Position numbers and translations under genes: made by a program. Under the pieces are notes generated by a model, which was given only the letters and a program-made list of their open reading frames with translations, was not told the DNA's origin and searched no databases. 64,000 bases of DNA from Methyloversatilis universalis FAM5. GTDB lineage: Bacteria > Pseudomonadota > Gammaproteobacteria > Burkholderiales > Rhodocyclaceae. Numbering within the stretch: position 1 is the stretch's first letter; every line of letters starts with the position of its first letter. The DNA lies in the NCBI RefSeq assembly GCF_000214035.2, contig NZ_AFHG01000053.1:173877-237876 (forward strand). The letters are read 5' to 3'. This document shows, one piece after another, positions 54,128-63,631 of the stretch.

Positions 54128-55453
54128 ATGTTCAGCAAACTGCTGCCGCTGGCGGTGGGTTGTGTATGGGCCGTTGTCGTCCATGCTCAACCCACTACCC
54201 CGGCGCCGACCTCTGGGCAACCTTTTAGCCCGCGCTATGCCATTTCTCCTGACAACCTGCCAGCAGCGTCGACTGGCGCAGGATTTGTCGAGCCAGTAAC
54301 ACCCCTCTCGCTTTCACAAGCGATCGAGTACGTCCTCACAAACAACGCATCGCTGACGGTTTTGGCGCGCGAAGTGCGGGCACGTGATGGAGATCGCCTC
54401 CAGAGCAGCTTGCGCCCCAATCCTGAGTTGGGAATGCGAGTTGAGGATCTGCGAGACCGCAATCGAACGACCACCTTGGAACTGAGCCAGCTCATCGAGC
54501 GTGGTGGAAAACGCGAAGCACGAATTTCTGTGGCTGAGCTCGGACAGAGCGTTGCCACGCAGGAATTTCTTGCTCGCGAGCGCGCCCTACGGGCCGAGAT
54601 TGAAGCTGCGTTTCGCGGAGTCCTTGCTGCACAGGAAAGCCAGCGTTTAGCTCAGGGCTCACTCGACCTTGCAGAGAGGGTTAGCGATATCGCCGGCCGG
54701 CGAGTTCGTGCAGGAAAGGTGTCTCCCGTAGAAGAGACTCGGGCTCAGTTAGCACAGGCGGCAGTACGCGCGGAGCTTAGCGCGGCAAACGGTGCTCTAG
54801 CGGTTGCCAGATCTCGACTGTCTGCACTATGGGGCAATGCGATGCCGAGGTTCGAGTACGCAACTGGATCTCTGAATGATGAGTCCGGCTTGCGCCCGCT
54901 GCCAGACATGTTGTCAGGGCTTGATGACTCTCCTTTGATGGAACGTGCTCGAACTGAGATCAGCCGCCGTCGGGCGGTCGTGGATCTGGAGCGTAGTCGT
55001 GGAGTACAGGATGTCAGATTGAGTGTGGGGGCTGCTCGAAACAACGAATTGGGCCTCACCCAGGTCCTGTTCGGTTTCTCCATTCCCTTGGCAATCAATG
55101 ACCGCAACCAGGGCGCACAACTCGAAGCACTGCGTCGTGCTGATCAGGCTCAGGACGAATTGATGGCGCTGCGAGCTCAGCTTTCGGAAGGCCTGGTGCG
55201 TGCCTACGAGCGAGCCTCTACGGCCAAAGGTCTTGTCCGCACTCTGGAGCTGGACATTCTGCCGGGCGCCCAAAGTGCCTACGGCGCAGCAACCATCGGC
55301 TTTGAGCTCGGAAAGTTCACGCTTCTCGAAGTACTCGACGCCCAGCGCACCCTCTTTCAGGCTCGCTCCCAGTATGTGCGCGCCCTTACCGAAATGAATG
55401 AAGCCATCGCGACTATGCGCAGCATAGTGGGCGATCGAAAGGATGGCGAGTAA
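54128..55453 (+). CDS. czcC: CzcC-type outer-membrane factor
   Basis: A 441-residue TolC-family protein forming the outer-membrane channel of the CzcCBA efflux complex. A signal peptide (MFSKLLPLAVGCVWAVVVHA) is followed by a Pro-rich stretch, then two repeats of the outer-membrane-factor fold (SLSQAIEYVLTNNASL; LEVLDAQRTLFQARSQYVRAL near the end). GGAG ribosome site, czcB begins 2 bp after its stop. Confidence 0.92.
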   Translation: MFSKLLPLAVGCVWAVVVHAQPTTPAPTSGQPFSPRYAISPDNLPAASTGAGFVEPVTPLSLSQAIEYVLTNNASLTVLAREVRARDGDRLQSSLRPNPELGMRVEDLRDRNRTTTLELSQLIERGGKREARISVAELGQSVATQEFLARERALRAEIEAAFRGVLAAQESQRLAQGSLDLAERVSDIAGRRVRAGKVSPVEETRAQLAQAAVRAELSAANGALAVARSRLSALWGNAMPRFEYATGSLNDESGLRPLPDMLSGLDDSPLMERARTEISRRRAVVDLERSRGVQDVRLSVGAARNNELGLTQVLFGFSIPLAINDRNQGAQLEALRRADQAQDELMALRAQLSEGLVRAYERASTAKGLVRTLELDILPGAQSAYGAATIGFELGKFTLLEVLDAQRTLFQARSQYVRALTEMNEAIATMRSIVGDRKDGE

Positions 55454-55455
55454 CC

Positions 55456-56742
55456 ATGATCCTCCAACCGATTACCAACTGGATCCAGCAACGGCCGCTC
55501 TTGAGTGTCCTAATCGCAGTGCTGGTCACTGCCGCGGCTGCGGCCTCTTACTCCTGGATGGAGGTCAGTCACGGCCATTCTTCTGGCAAGACCGAGGAGA
55601 GTCACGATGGTCACGACCACGCGGCTCCTAGCGAGTCAAAGGAAGACGGCAAGGACCATGACCACAGCAAGGACGAACCCAAGAGACCGAAGTCGAAGGA
55701 AGGAGTTCCAGACGCCATACCGATGAACCAAACCCAGATTGCACAGGCCGGGTTGGCGGTTGAAAAGGCCGCTCCCGGGCAGTTGAAAACCCTCCTGGAG
55801 CTGCCGGGAGAGATACGCTTCAATGCGGACCGAATGGCACACGTCGTCCCACGTGTTGCAGGGGTCGTTGAGGAGGTAAGCGCCGATCTGGGTGCCTCCA
55901 TGGCCCAGGGGCAGGTCATGGCAGTGATTGCTAGCACCCAGCTTGCAGAACAGCGCAGCGAGTTGCTCTCGGCAAAGAAGCGCCTCGATCTGGCCCGCAC
56001 TACCTATGAACGAGAAAAGTCGCTCTGGGAGCAAAAGGTGTCTCCAGAGCTGGACTATCTGCAAGCACGGCAAGCCATGAACGAAGCGGAGATCATGGTG
56101 GCGAATGCCCGGGAGAAACTCGCAGCACTTGGTGCGAATACGGGTTCCGGTGAAGACAAGCTCAACCAGTTTGCCTTGCGGGCGCCATTTGCTGGAACAG
56201 TAGTCGAAAAGCACCTTACCCGCGGAGAGGCGGTGCGAGAAGACACTCAAGCGTTCATTGTGGCCGACCTCACTACAGTGTGGGCGGAGATCAGCGTTCC
56301 GGCGCAGGAATTAATGCGGGTGCGAAGCGGCACTGAGGTGACCGTCCGATCAACTGCGTCAGGCGTTTCTGCAAAGGGGATTGTTACCTACGTTGGAGCG
56401 TTGCTCGGGGAGCAGACCCGTACCGCGCCCGCGCGCGTGGTGCTTCGGAATCCTGATCTGGCGTGGAGGCCGGGTCTCTTCGTAACGGTTTCCATCGGCC
56501 TGGATACCACCGAAGCTGCCGTGACGGTGCTCTCAGCGGCCATCCAGAACATCGAAGGCAAGGACAGCATCTTCGTGAGCACCCCGTCGGGCTTCGTAGT
56601 GCGTCCCGTGAAGCTCGGACGTCGCGATGGTGATCACGTCGAAGTCCTTGAGGGGGTTACCGCGGGTGAAGAGTACGTCGCTCGCAACAGCTTCGTCTTG
56701 AAGGCAGAACTCGGCAAAGACAGCGCCGAGCACGCTCATTGA
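55456..56742 (+). CDS. czcB: CzcB-type periplasmic adaptor
   Basis: A 428-residue membrane-fusion protein with an N-terminal anchor, a long His/Asp/Lys-rich linker (HSSGKTEESHDGHDHA, KDHDHSKDEPK) likely to bind metal, then the hairpin, lipoyl (VVEEVSADLGASMAQGQ) and beta-barrel domains, and the C-terminal FVSTPSGFVVRPVKLG domain. It bridges CzcA and CzcC. It starts 2 bp after czcC and ends 10 bp before czcA. Confidence 0.92.
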   Translation: MILQPITNWIQQRPLLSVLIAVLVTAAAAASYSWMEVSHGHSSGKTEESHDGHDHAAPSESKEDGKDHDHSKDEPKRPKSKEGVPDAIPMNQTQIAQAGLAVEKAAPGQLKTLLELPGEIRFNADRMAHVVPRVAGVVEEVSADLGASMAQGQVMAVIASTQLAEQRSELLSAKKRLDLARTTYEREKSLWEQKVSPELDYLQARQAMNEAEIMVANAREKLAALGANTGSGEDKLNQFALRAPFAGTVVEKHLTRGEAVREDTQAFIVADLTTVWAEISVPAQELMRVRSGTEVTVRSTASGVSAKGIVTYVGALLGEQTRTAPARVVLRNPDLAWRPGLFVTVSIGLDTTEAAVTVLSAAIQNIEGKDSIFVSTPSGFVVRPVKLGRRDGDHVEVLEGVTAGEEYVARNSFVLKAELGKDSAEHAH

Positions 56743-56752
56743 GGAGACGAAG

Positions 56753-59700
56753 ATGTTCGAAAAACTCATTCGTGTGAGTATCGAGCAGCGCCTGCTGGTG
56801 TTGCTTGCGGTACTCGGTATGGCTTTATTCGGTATTTACAGCTATCAGCGTCTTGCCATAGATGCAGTTCCTGACATCACCAACGTTCAGGTGCAGATCA
56901 ATACGCAGGCTGCCGGCTATTCACCCTTGGAAACCGAGCAGCGCGTCACCTATCCAATCGAGACCGTCATGGCAGGCCTGCCAGGCCTCTCCCAGACTCG
57001 CTCTTTGTCGCGGTATGGACTTTCCCAGGTCACCGTCATTTTTGATGACGACACGGACGTCTACTTTGCTCGCCAGCTCGTAAACGAGCGCTTGCAGGAA
57101 GCTCGCAGCAAGTTGCCCGCGGGCGTGGCGCCGCAAATGGGGCCGATCTCCACAGGCCTGGGTGAGATCTTTCTGTGGACAGTAGAGGCAGCTGAAGGCG
57201 CATTGAAGCCTGATGGGACTCCATGGACTCCGATGGACCTTCGGGAGGTACAGGACTGGATTATCAAGCCGCAGTTGCGCACCGTTCGTGGCGTCACAGA
57301 GATAAACACGATTGGTGGCTTCGCGCGTGAGTATCTGGTAGCTCCCAATCCAGATCGGATGCGTGCCTTTGGCATCACTCTTGGTCAACTCGTGGCTGCG
57401 CTGGAAACCAATAACACGAACGTTGGTGCGGGATACATCGAACGTAATGGCGAGCAGTATCTGGTCAGAGCGCCTGGTCAAGTCAGCTCGCTGTCGGAGG
57501 TCTCGGACATCGTTGTGACGACGGTAAATGGAGTTCCCGTCCGCATTCAGGACATCGCGGAGGTGAAATTTGGCCGAGAGCTGCGCACTGGGGCTGCTAC
57601 AGACAATGGTCGTGAAGTCGTCTTGGGCACCGTGTTCATGCTCATCGGCGAGAACAGCCGCTCCGTTGCGCAGGCGGTTGCCCAAAGAATGGAAGAAATC
57701 AATCGAAGCCTGCCTGTAGGGGTCAAGGCGGTGACGGTTTACGACCGTACTACCCTGGTGGACAAGGCAATTGCCACCGTAAAGAAGAATCTTCTTGAGG
57801 GTGCAGTCCTAGTCATCGTTATCTTGTTCCTTTTCCTCGGAAACATCCGCGCAGCACTCATCACGGCGCTCGTGATCCCACTTTCCATGCTTTTTACGTT
57901 TTCCGGCATGGTTCAGCAGAAAGTAAGCGCGAATCTGATGAGCCTCGGTGCGCTCGACTTCGGGATCATTGTTGATGGCGCGGTTGTGATCGTTGAGAAC
58001 TGCGTTCGCAGGCTCGCCCATCGTCAGAAGGAAGCAGGACGTCTTCTGAATCTGCGAGAGCGGCTGGATGAGGTCTTCGAGGCTGCGCGAGAGGCACGCC
58101 GTCCTCTGCTCTTCGGGCAACTGATCATCATGGTGGTGTACCTGCCGTTGTTCGCCCTCTCCGGGGTTGAAGGCAAGATGTTTCATCCGATGGCATTCAC
58201 AGTGGTGATCGCTCTTCTGGGCGCCATGATCCTGTCGGTAACCTTCGTTCCTGCAGCACTTGCCATGTGTATAGGGAGGTCGGTGACGGAAGGAGAAAGC
58301 AAGATCATGGAGCGTGCGCGCAGCATCTACATGAGACTGCTGGACCGTACCTTTGCCAATCGGACTGTAGTCCTGGTCTTGGCATCAGCGATGGTGATAG
58401 GCGCGGGGGTGCTTGCGTCGCGTTTGGGTAGCGAGTTCGTCCCGAGCCTCAATGAGGGCGACTTTGCCATTCAGGCGCTTCGGATTCCAGGCACCAGTCT
58501 CAGTCAGTCAGTCGAGATGCAGCAAAAGCTGGAGATGACGCTCAAGACACGCTTCCCGGAGATTGAACGTGTGTTTGCTCGTACCGGTACAGCGGAAGTG
58601 GCGTCGGATCCGATGCCTCCAAACATCTCCGATGCCTACGTGATGCTGAAGCCCGTCAGTGAGTGGCCGACGCCGCGTCGCTCCAGAGATGAGGTAATGA
58701 CCGCTGTTCGAGTGGCTCTGGAAGAGATGCCTGGCCAGAGCTATGAGTTCTCGCAGCCCATCCAACTTCGATTCAATGAGCTTATCTCCGGTGTGCGCAG
58801 CGACGTTGCCGTAAAGATATTTGGCGACGACATGGATGCGCTCAATAGAAATGCCGAGAGCATCATGGCAGTTCTCTCCACCATCAAGGGATCTGTTGAG
58901 GCCAAGGTAGAACAAACAAGCGGCCTACCCGTGCTTACCGTGCGGATTGATCGTGCGAAGGCTGCTCGCTACGGCGTCAATGTGGGCAGTATCCAGGACG
59001 CTGTCGCCACGGCCATGGGAGGACGCGAAGCCGGTGTCGTTTTCGAAGGAGACCGTCGATTCGACATCGTTGTGCGATTTGCGGACGAAGCACGAACAGA
59101 TCTGGATGCGTTCGCGCGCATGCCAATCGAACTTCCTGCGGCAACTGGGGGTGGCGGACGCTTTGTTCCCCTGTCTGAGCTCGCAACGCTCGACATGCAA
59201 CCTGGACCCAACCAGATCAGTCGCGAAAACGGAAAGCGCCGAATCGTAGTGACCACGAACGTACGGAACCGGGATCTGGGCTCTTTCGTCGCTGAAGCCC
59301 AACAGCGTCTGGCAACAGAAGTGAAACTGCCTCCTGGCTACTGGATGACGTGGGGTGGGCAGTTCGAAAACCTCCAATCTGCATCGAATCGATTGAAGCT
59401 TGTAATCCCTATTGCCTTGGGCCTGGTGTTCCTGCTGCTGTTCATGATGTTCGGCAAGATCCGCGACGGATTGGTGGTCTTTACAGGGATTCCATTTGCG
59501 CTCACGGGTGGTGTGCTGGCGCTATGGCTTCGAGACATTCCGTTGTCCATCTCAGCGGCAGTCGGCTTCATTGCGCTCTCGGGGGTGGCCGTGCTCAATG
59601 GTCTGGTGATGATCTCCTGCATCCGTGGTCTGCGCGAAGGAGGGATGTCACTCACAGAAGCGATTCGGGAAGGCGCTTTGCAACGGTTGCGGCCAGTGTT

Positions 59701-59899
59701 AATGACAGCTTTGGTCGCATCCTTGGGCTTTGTACCGATGGCAATCGCCACGGGAACCGGAGCTGAGGTGCAACGCCCTCTGGCCACAGTGGTCATCGGC
59801 GGCATCCTGTCTTCAACGGCACTGACCTTACTGGTGCTGCCGTTGCTTTACGGTGGTCGTCGGCGATCAGAGGAGGACTCCAAGACTCTTTCAGTCTAG
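56753..59899 (+). CDS. czcA: CzcA-type heavy-metal RND pump
   Basis: A 1048-residue proton-driven pump exporting divalent cations from periplasm or cytoplasm. The fourth membrane helix has DFGIIVDGAVVIVEN (from Asp402), the exact HME1 consensus of Zn/Co/Cd (Czc) pumps. Twelve membrane segments and two large periplasmic loops fit the size. GAGGAG ribosome site. The gene ends 20 bp before a strong hairpin. The operon czcICBA is intact. Confidence 0.95.
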   Translation: MFEKLIRVSIEQRLLVLLAVLGMALFGIYSYQRLAIDAVPDITNVQVQINTQAAGYSPLETEQRVTYPIETVMAGLPGLSQTRSLSRYGLSQVTVIFDDDTDVYFARQLVNERLQEARSKLPAGVAPQMGPISTGLGEIFLWTVEAAEGALKPDGTPWTPMDLREVQDWIIKPQLRTVRGVTEINTIGGFAREYLVAPNPDRMRAFGITLGQLVAALETNNTNVGAGYIERNGEQYLVRAPGQVSSLSEVSDIVVTTVNGVPVRIQDIAEVKFGRELRTGAATDNGREVVLGTVFMLIGENSRSVAQAVAQRMEEINRSLPVGVKAVTVYDRTTLVDKAIATVKKNLLEGAVLVIVILFLFLGNIRAALITALVIPLSMLFTFSGMVQQKVSANLMSLGALDFGIIVDGAVVIVENCVRRLAHRQKEAGRLLNLRERLDEVFEAAREARRPLLFGQLIIMVVYLPLFALSGVEGKMFHPMAFTVVIALLGAMILSVTFVPAALAMCIGRSVTEGESKIMERARSIYMRLLDRTFANRTVVLVLASAMVIGAGVLASRLGSEFVPSLNEGDFAIQALRIPGTSLSQSVEMQQKLEMTLKTRFPEIERVFARTGTAEVASDPMPPNISDAYVMLKPVSEWPTPRRSRDEVMTAVRVALEEMPGQSYEFSQPIQLRFNELISGVRSDVAVKIFGDDMDALNRNAESIMAVLSTIKGSVEAKVEQTSGLPVLTVRIDRAKAARYGVNVGSIQDAVATAMGGREAGVVFEGDRRFDIVVRFADEARTDLDAFARMPIELPAATGGGGRFVPLSELATLDMQPGPNQISRENGKRRIVVTTNVRNRDLGSFVAEAQQRLATEVKLPPGYWMTWGGQFENLQSASNRLKLVIPIALGLVFLLLFMMFGKIRDGLVVFTGIPFALTGGVLALWLRDIPLSISAAVGFIALSGVAVLNGLVMISCIRGLREGGMSLTEAIREGALQRLRPVLMTALVASLGFVPMAIATGTGAEVQRPLATVVIGGILSSTALTLLVLPLLYGGRRRSEEDSKTLSV

Positions 59900-59919
59900 T
59901 TCAACGAACTGTCTCTTCC

Positions 59920-59945
59920 GCGTCTCAACCCTAAGGTTGAGACGC
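59920..59945 (+). terminator. perfect 11-bp hairpin after czcA
   Basis: GCGTCTCAACC and GGTTGAGACGC form a perfect stem around CTAA. No U-tract follows, so termination may be partial and could allow read-through into eptA. Confidence 0.6.
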
Positions 59946-59983
59946 CTCAATGAACACGCACTGATTGGGTGAGGAGTCACTCT

Positions 59984-61642
59984 ATGCTTCGTGAGAATTC
60001 TGCACGAACGGAGGGCTGGTCTCAGTTCTCCGTAATGGCGTTCGCATCGCTTTGGATTGTTCTTCTTTGCAATCGGGCTTTCTGGACGCGCCTGATTGAT
60101 GGCCGCGATTTGACGCGGCTTGATGATGTCCTGTTCGTGGTCGGCATCGGGCTGACCTTGGCAATGATTCTCAATGTGGTCTTGGGTGTTCTGGCAGTTG
60201 GACGCCTGAGACGGCCGGTACTGATCTTTTTTGTTGTGTTGGCTGCTACGACCAGCGCCTTTGTCGACAGATATGGCGTAGGGATTGATAGAACTATGGT
60301 TCAGAACGTCTTTGAGACCGATCCGGCAGAAGCAGCTGAGTTGGTCGATGGACCGTTCCTAGCTTGGGTTCTCGTCGTGGGAGTACTACCGTCCCTGTGG
60401 TTGGCACGAGTAAGAGTACGAGTTCGAGAAGGCTCTGCGCTTCGCACGGTCATGTGGCGCTCGGGCTTTGTCGTCGTGAATCTGATTGGTGCTGTACTTC
60501 TGTTCGCAATCTTCAGCGCAGAGTACGCATCGGTAATCAGGAACGATCGAGGGCTTCGGTATCAGTTCAACCCCCTGAATGCTGTCTATTCGACTTTTCG
60601 ATACGTTCAACCAAAGCAAACCACGCCATCCACCGTTCACGTCGGGCTTGACGCTTCTCGTCCCGAGGTAAGACGAGGCTTAACCAGTCCAAGCATTTTT
60701 GTACTTGTCGTTGGCGAGACCGCACGTGTTACCGATTTCTCGCTCGAGGGGCATGAGCGAAGGACAAATCCTCAGCTCGAAGCTGCGGACGTTCTCTCCT
60801 TTGACAACGTAACCTCGTGTGGGACGTCGACCGCAGTATCACTACCGTGCATGTTCTCCGATCTTGGACAGCGGTCATACAGCGAGGAAGCATTCAGGGG
60901 CCGGGAGAATTTGTTGGACGTCCTTGCTCGTGCCGGTTTGGACGTGGTCTGGTTGGACAACAACTCTGGCTGCAAGAAGCTGTGTGATCGCGTCGAATCG
61001 CAGAACCTTGCAAAGGAGACTGACCCGCGATTCTGCCGGGATGGCGAGTGTTTTGACGAAATTCTGGTCGATCGGTTGCGGACGAGGTTATCAGACCTGA
61101 AGCGAGACACCGTATTTGTTTTGCATCAGAAAGGGAGCCACGGTCCGGCCTATTGGCGACGTTATCCGCCTGAGTTCGAGTTCTTCAGGCCGGTCTGCCA
61201 AACCATTAATCTGGATGACTGCTCAGCTGATTCGTTGCACAACGCCTATGACAATACCATTCTCTACACTGATCACGTCCTAGCAAGAATCATAGAGACG
61301 CTAAAGGAGTCACCAAATGTAGGGGCTTCTTCAATGCTCTATGTGAGCGACCATGGCGAGTCTCTGGGTGAAGCAGGAATTTATCTCCATGGAGCTCCCC
61401 GTTCAATTGCTCCGGAAGTTCAGTTTCAGATCCCAATGATTTTTTGGGCGTCGTCTAGTTTTTTGAAGGATCAACGGCTGTCCATGGAGTGCTTGCAGGC
61501 GCAAGCTAGCCGGACGTTGAGCCACGACAACCTGTTTCATTCAGTCCTTGGCGCACTTGATGTGCGCACCTTCGCATACAAGACGGATCTCGATCTGTTT
61601 GCTCCTTGTCGGGAGGCCTCACCAGTTGAGGCGGCTCTATGA
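59984..61642 (+). CDS. eptA: EptA/MCR-type lipid A phosphoethanolamine transferase
   Basis: A 552-residue inner-membrane enzyme: five N-terminal transmembrane helices (to about residue 190), then a periplasmic sulfatase-fold domain. Zinc and catalytic residues are visible: Glu in VVGETAR (about 240), the nucleophile Thr in SCGTSTAVSLPC (about 280), and DHGESLGE (about 450); HQKGSHGP supplies another His. Cys pairs (CKKLC, FCRDGEC) fit the disulphides of this family. Transfer of phosphoethanolamine to lipid A lowers its negative charge and gives polymyxin resistance. GAGGAG ribosome site precedes ATG 59984. The stop overlaps the regulator's start. Confidence 0.93.
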   Translation: MLRENSARTEGWSQFSVMAFASLWIVLLCNRAFWTRLIDGRDLTRLDDVLFVVGIGLTLAMILNVVLGVLAVGRLRRPVLIFFVVLAATTSAFVDRYGVGIDRTMVQNVFETDPAEAAELVDGPFLAWVLVVGVLPSLWLARVRVRVREGSALRTVMWRSGFVVVNLIGAVLLFAIFSAEYASVIRNDRGLRYQFNPLNAVYSTFRYVQPKQTTPSTVHVGLDASRPEVRRGLTSPSIFVLVVGETARVTDFSLEGHERRTNPQLEAADVLSFDNVTSCGTSTAVSLPCMFSDLGQRSYSEEAFRGRENLLDVLARAGLDVVWLDNNSGCKKLCDRVESQNLAKETDPRFCRDGECFDEILVDRLRTRLSDLKRDTVFVLHQKGSHGPAYWRRYPPEFEFFRPVCQTINLDDCSADSLHNAYDNTILYTDHVLARIIETLKESPNVGASSMLYVSDHGESLGEAGIYLHGAPRSIAPEVQFQIPMIFWASSSFLKDQRLSMECLQAQASRTLSHDNLFHSVLGALDVRTFAYKTDLDLFAPCREASPVEAAL

Positions 61643-62292
61643 GGATCCTTGTCGCTACAGATGATCTCTCCCTGCGCGAGCACCTCGTTGGGGCGCTTAA
61701 GCAACACTGGTATAACGTGGAGGCAATCAATACCGCGTCGGAACTGATTTATTCACTCACATCCTTCGAGTGGGGCGGATTGCTACTTGGACCAACGTTT
61801 GCAGGGACTGCACTGTGCACTCATCTTGCGTCCCTTCGGTCGCGTTTTACGTCCCTTCCAATTTTTGCGCTCGTTCAGCCTGGCACCCGTCTTAGCGAGG
61901 CGTTCAACGCCGGCGCAAATGATGCGGTGATGTCGCCCCCGGATCTCGACGAGGTACTCTCACGGCTACGAGAGCTTGATAGACGTAACAGTGGATCGAT
62001 TGCGAGCGTGCTAGATACGGGGTCGGTGGCGATCGATCTGGGAGCGAGGTGCGCGATAGTGGGTGATTGCGAGATTCCCCTCCGGCGACGGGAGTTTCAA
62101 ATATTGAAGCACTTGATCGCTCACGCCGGGCGTGCTGTTGCGGCAGAGGCGCTCTGTCAGTGCGTATATGGTTGGGACGAGGACCTGGGCAGTAATGCTC
62201 TGTACGTACACATCCACAACCTGAGGCGAAAGCTCCCACCAGATACCATCATCACCGTAAGGGGTGTGGGTTTCATGGTGAAGACCCGGTGA
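61639..62292 (+). CDS. OmpR-family regulator with non-phosphorylatable receiver domain
   Basis: A 217-residue protein. The receiver-like domain keeps DD (residues 8-9) but Gly51 replaces the phospho-acceptor Asp (LLLGPTFAG), and the conserved Lys is Ser (AVMSPPD). The winged-helix output domain is normal (REFQILKHLIAHAGRAVAAEALCQCVYGW, split here as REFQILKHLIAH and VHIHNLRRKL), ending RGVGFMVKTR. It lies between eptA and the PAP2 gene with 4-bp overlap to eptA and 1 bp to the next; no histidine kinase is adjacent. It probably works without phosphorylation. Confidence 0.85.
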   Translation: MRILVATDDLSLREHLVGALKQHWYNVEAINTASELIYSLTSFEWGGLLLGPTFAGTALCTHLASLRSRFTSLPIFALVQPGTRLSEAFNAGANDAVMSPPDLDEVLSRLRELDRRNSGSIASVLDTGSVAIDLGARCAIVGDCEIPLRRREFQILKHLIAHAGRAVAAEALCQCVYGWDEDLGSNALYVHIHNLRRKLPPDTIITVRGVGFMVKTR

Positions 62293-62293
62293 C

Positions 62294-63073
62294 ATGAGTC
62301 ACTTCGGGCGATTGAGGATGAAATCATCTTCGAAGGAGCAAAGTGCCAGCGCGCAGCGGCATGGGTATTCAAGCAGAGGAGCAAGTAAGGCTCCTCCATC
62401 CAGCTCATCGCGAAGCGACGCCGATCTCTGGTTGGTGGCGCTAGTGTGTCTGCTTCTTGCCCTCTTTGCATCGCGTTGGAGCGGCGCCGATCTGTGGTTG
62501 TCCAGGCAGTTCTTCGATCCAGGTTCCACTCGCTTTCCACTACGGGAGGCGGAGTTGTGGTCGGGCTTGCTTCATGACGGCTTCAAGTGGCTTTCGCTGA
62601 CGATTTGGACCGGCTTGCTGTGCATCCGTATATCGGGTATCGGAAGTCTTCACTTGAGGATTGCATCAAGAGAGCTGAATTTTGTTCTGACCGCATCCCT
62701 ATTCATTGTTCTCGCAACCAGCTATGCCCGAAGCATTTCTCTTCATAGCTGCCCTTGGTACTTGACTCAATTCGGTGGATCAGCCGAGTTCTTTAGATTG
62801 CTGGATGTCGCTCCAAGCAATGCGGGCCCGGGACGTTGCCTGCCCAGTGGTCATGCATCGAGCGCTTTCATGTGGCTGGCAGTTGTCCCGATTCTCAGCG
62901 GACACAAACGCAGGAACTTGCTTGTGGCCGTGCTGGCTCTTGGCCTTCTGGCGGGCGTGGTTCAGGTCGCAAGGGGAGCACATCTTGCATCACATGTGCT
63001 GATGAGCGGAGCTTTAGGTGCGCTTGCGGCGGCTCTGGCACATCGACTGCACATCCGCCGTCTAACGCGGTAA
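62294..63073 (+). CDS. PAP2-family phosphatase (LpxE/LpxT-like)
   Basis: A 259-residue membrane protein. A polar Ser-rich N-terminus of 50 residues precedes about five or six transmembrane segments. The PAP2 motifs are LPSGHASSAF (second motif with catalytic His) and RGAHLASHVL (third motif); the first motif is less clear (ARSISLHSCPW). Such enzymes act on lipid A phosphate, undecaprenyl diphosphate or phosphatidate. The operon with eptA suggests a lipid A or lipid-carrier substrate: eptA needs free lipid A phosphate, and diacylglycerol is its by-product. Confidence 0.85.
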   Translation: MSHFGRLRMKSSSKEQSASAQRHGYSSRGASKAPPSSSSRSDADLWLVALVCLLLALFASRWSGADLWLSRQFFDPGSTRFPLREAELWSGLLHDGFKWLSLTIWTGLLCIRISGIGSLHLRIASRELNFVLTASLFIVLATSYARSISLHSCPWYLTQFGGSAEFFRLLDVAPSNAGPGRCLPSGHASSAFMWLAVVPILSGHKRRNLLVAVLALGLLAGVVQVARGAHLASHVLMSGALGALAAALAHRLHIRRLTR

Positions 63074-63475
63074 CCCAGCTGTATTGCTCGCTGATACGGG
63101 AACGCACTCAGGAGCACGACCGCTCTGAATATCTCATCCGCATGCCTTTCTCTCCCTTGTTCTTCGCAGCCATTGCCTCGGCCAAGACGAGGAGTTGCCT
63201 CAGCGTCGCGCTCCCTGACGAGTGAAGCACCCACTTCACGAACTGCAGTGCTCAGTGGAGCAGTGGAGGCCGGTCATAAGGCAAGCGCAGCGGCCAGTTA
63301 CTTAGAAGCAGTTGCGATCTGCCGGCTGGATTTAAGGACACGTTAAGTCAGGGACGAACAGAATGATCTGATCGAGATGAGGCCGGCATGCTTCCTCCTG
63401 ACGATGAGAGAACCAGGGCGAGCGCCCACGCTCAAGTAACCAACATTGAGGTTTGATAGCCCTCATTTCTCGATG
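63074..63475. other. 402-bp non-coding stretch
   Basis: No convincing gene on either strand. Its notable content is the PmrA-like repeat annotated at 63331-63347. Confidence 0.5.
63331..63347. promoter_or_regulatory. PmrA-box-like direct repeat
   Basis: TTTAAG, 5 bp, GTTAAG: TTAAG cores exactly 11 bp apart, close to the PmrA box consensus. It lies 130 bp before the small membrane-protein frame at 63476 and after the eptA operon, and recalls the site at 51505. Confidence 0.5.
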
Positions 63476-63631
63476 CGACACACCCTGATCTTTAGTCCCG
63501 AAGCCCGGATCTATCTGGTGTGGTTACTGGTTTTATTAACCGGGGCCGCCTTTATGCTTATAGGATACTCAGAGTGGCATCGCAGACGAAGCAGAAAGAT
63601 TAGGCCTAACAGGCTGGTGAGAAACCCTTGA
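63476..63631 (+). pseudogene. small membrane-protein frame, cut by the IS5 end
   Basis: From ATG 63476 the frame reads a single transmembrane helix (IYLVWLLVLLTGAAFMLIGY) followed by a basic tail (HRRRSRKIR). The last residues (about LVRNP) are already IS5 sequence. It may be the N-terminus of a larger membrane protein that continued past the insertion. Function unknown. Confidence 0.4.

Noticed and set aside
53546-54220. Minus-strand frame of 224 codons across czcI
   Set aside because: Antisense to czcI and the non-coding gap; no family resemblance, no ribosome site.
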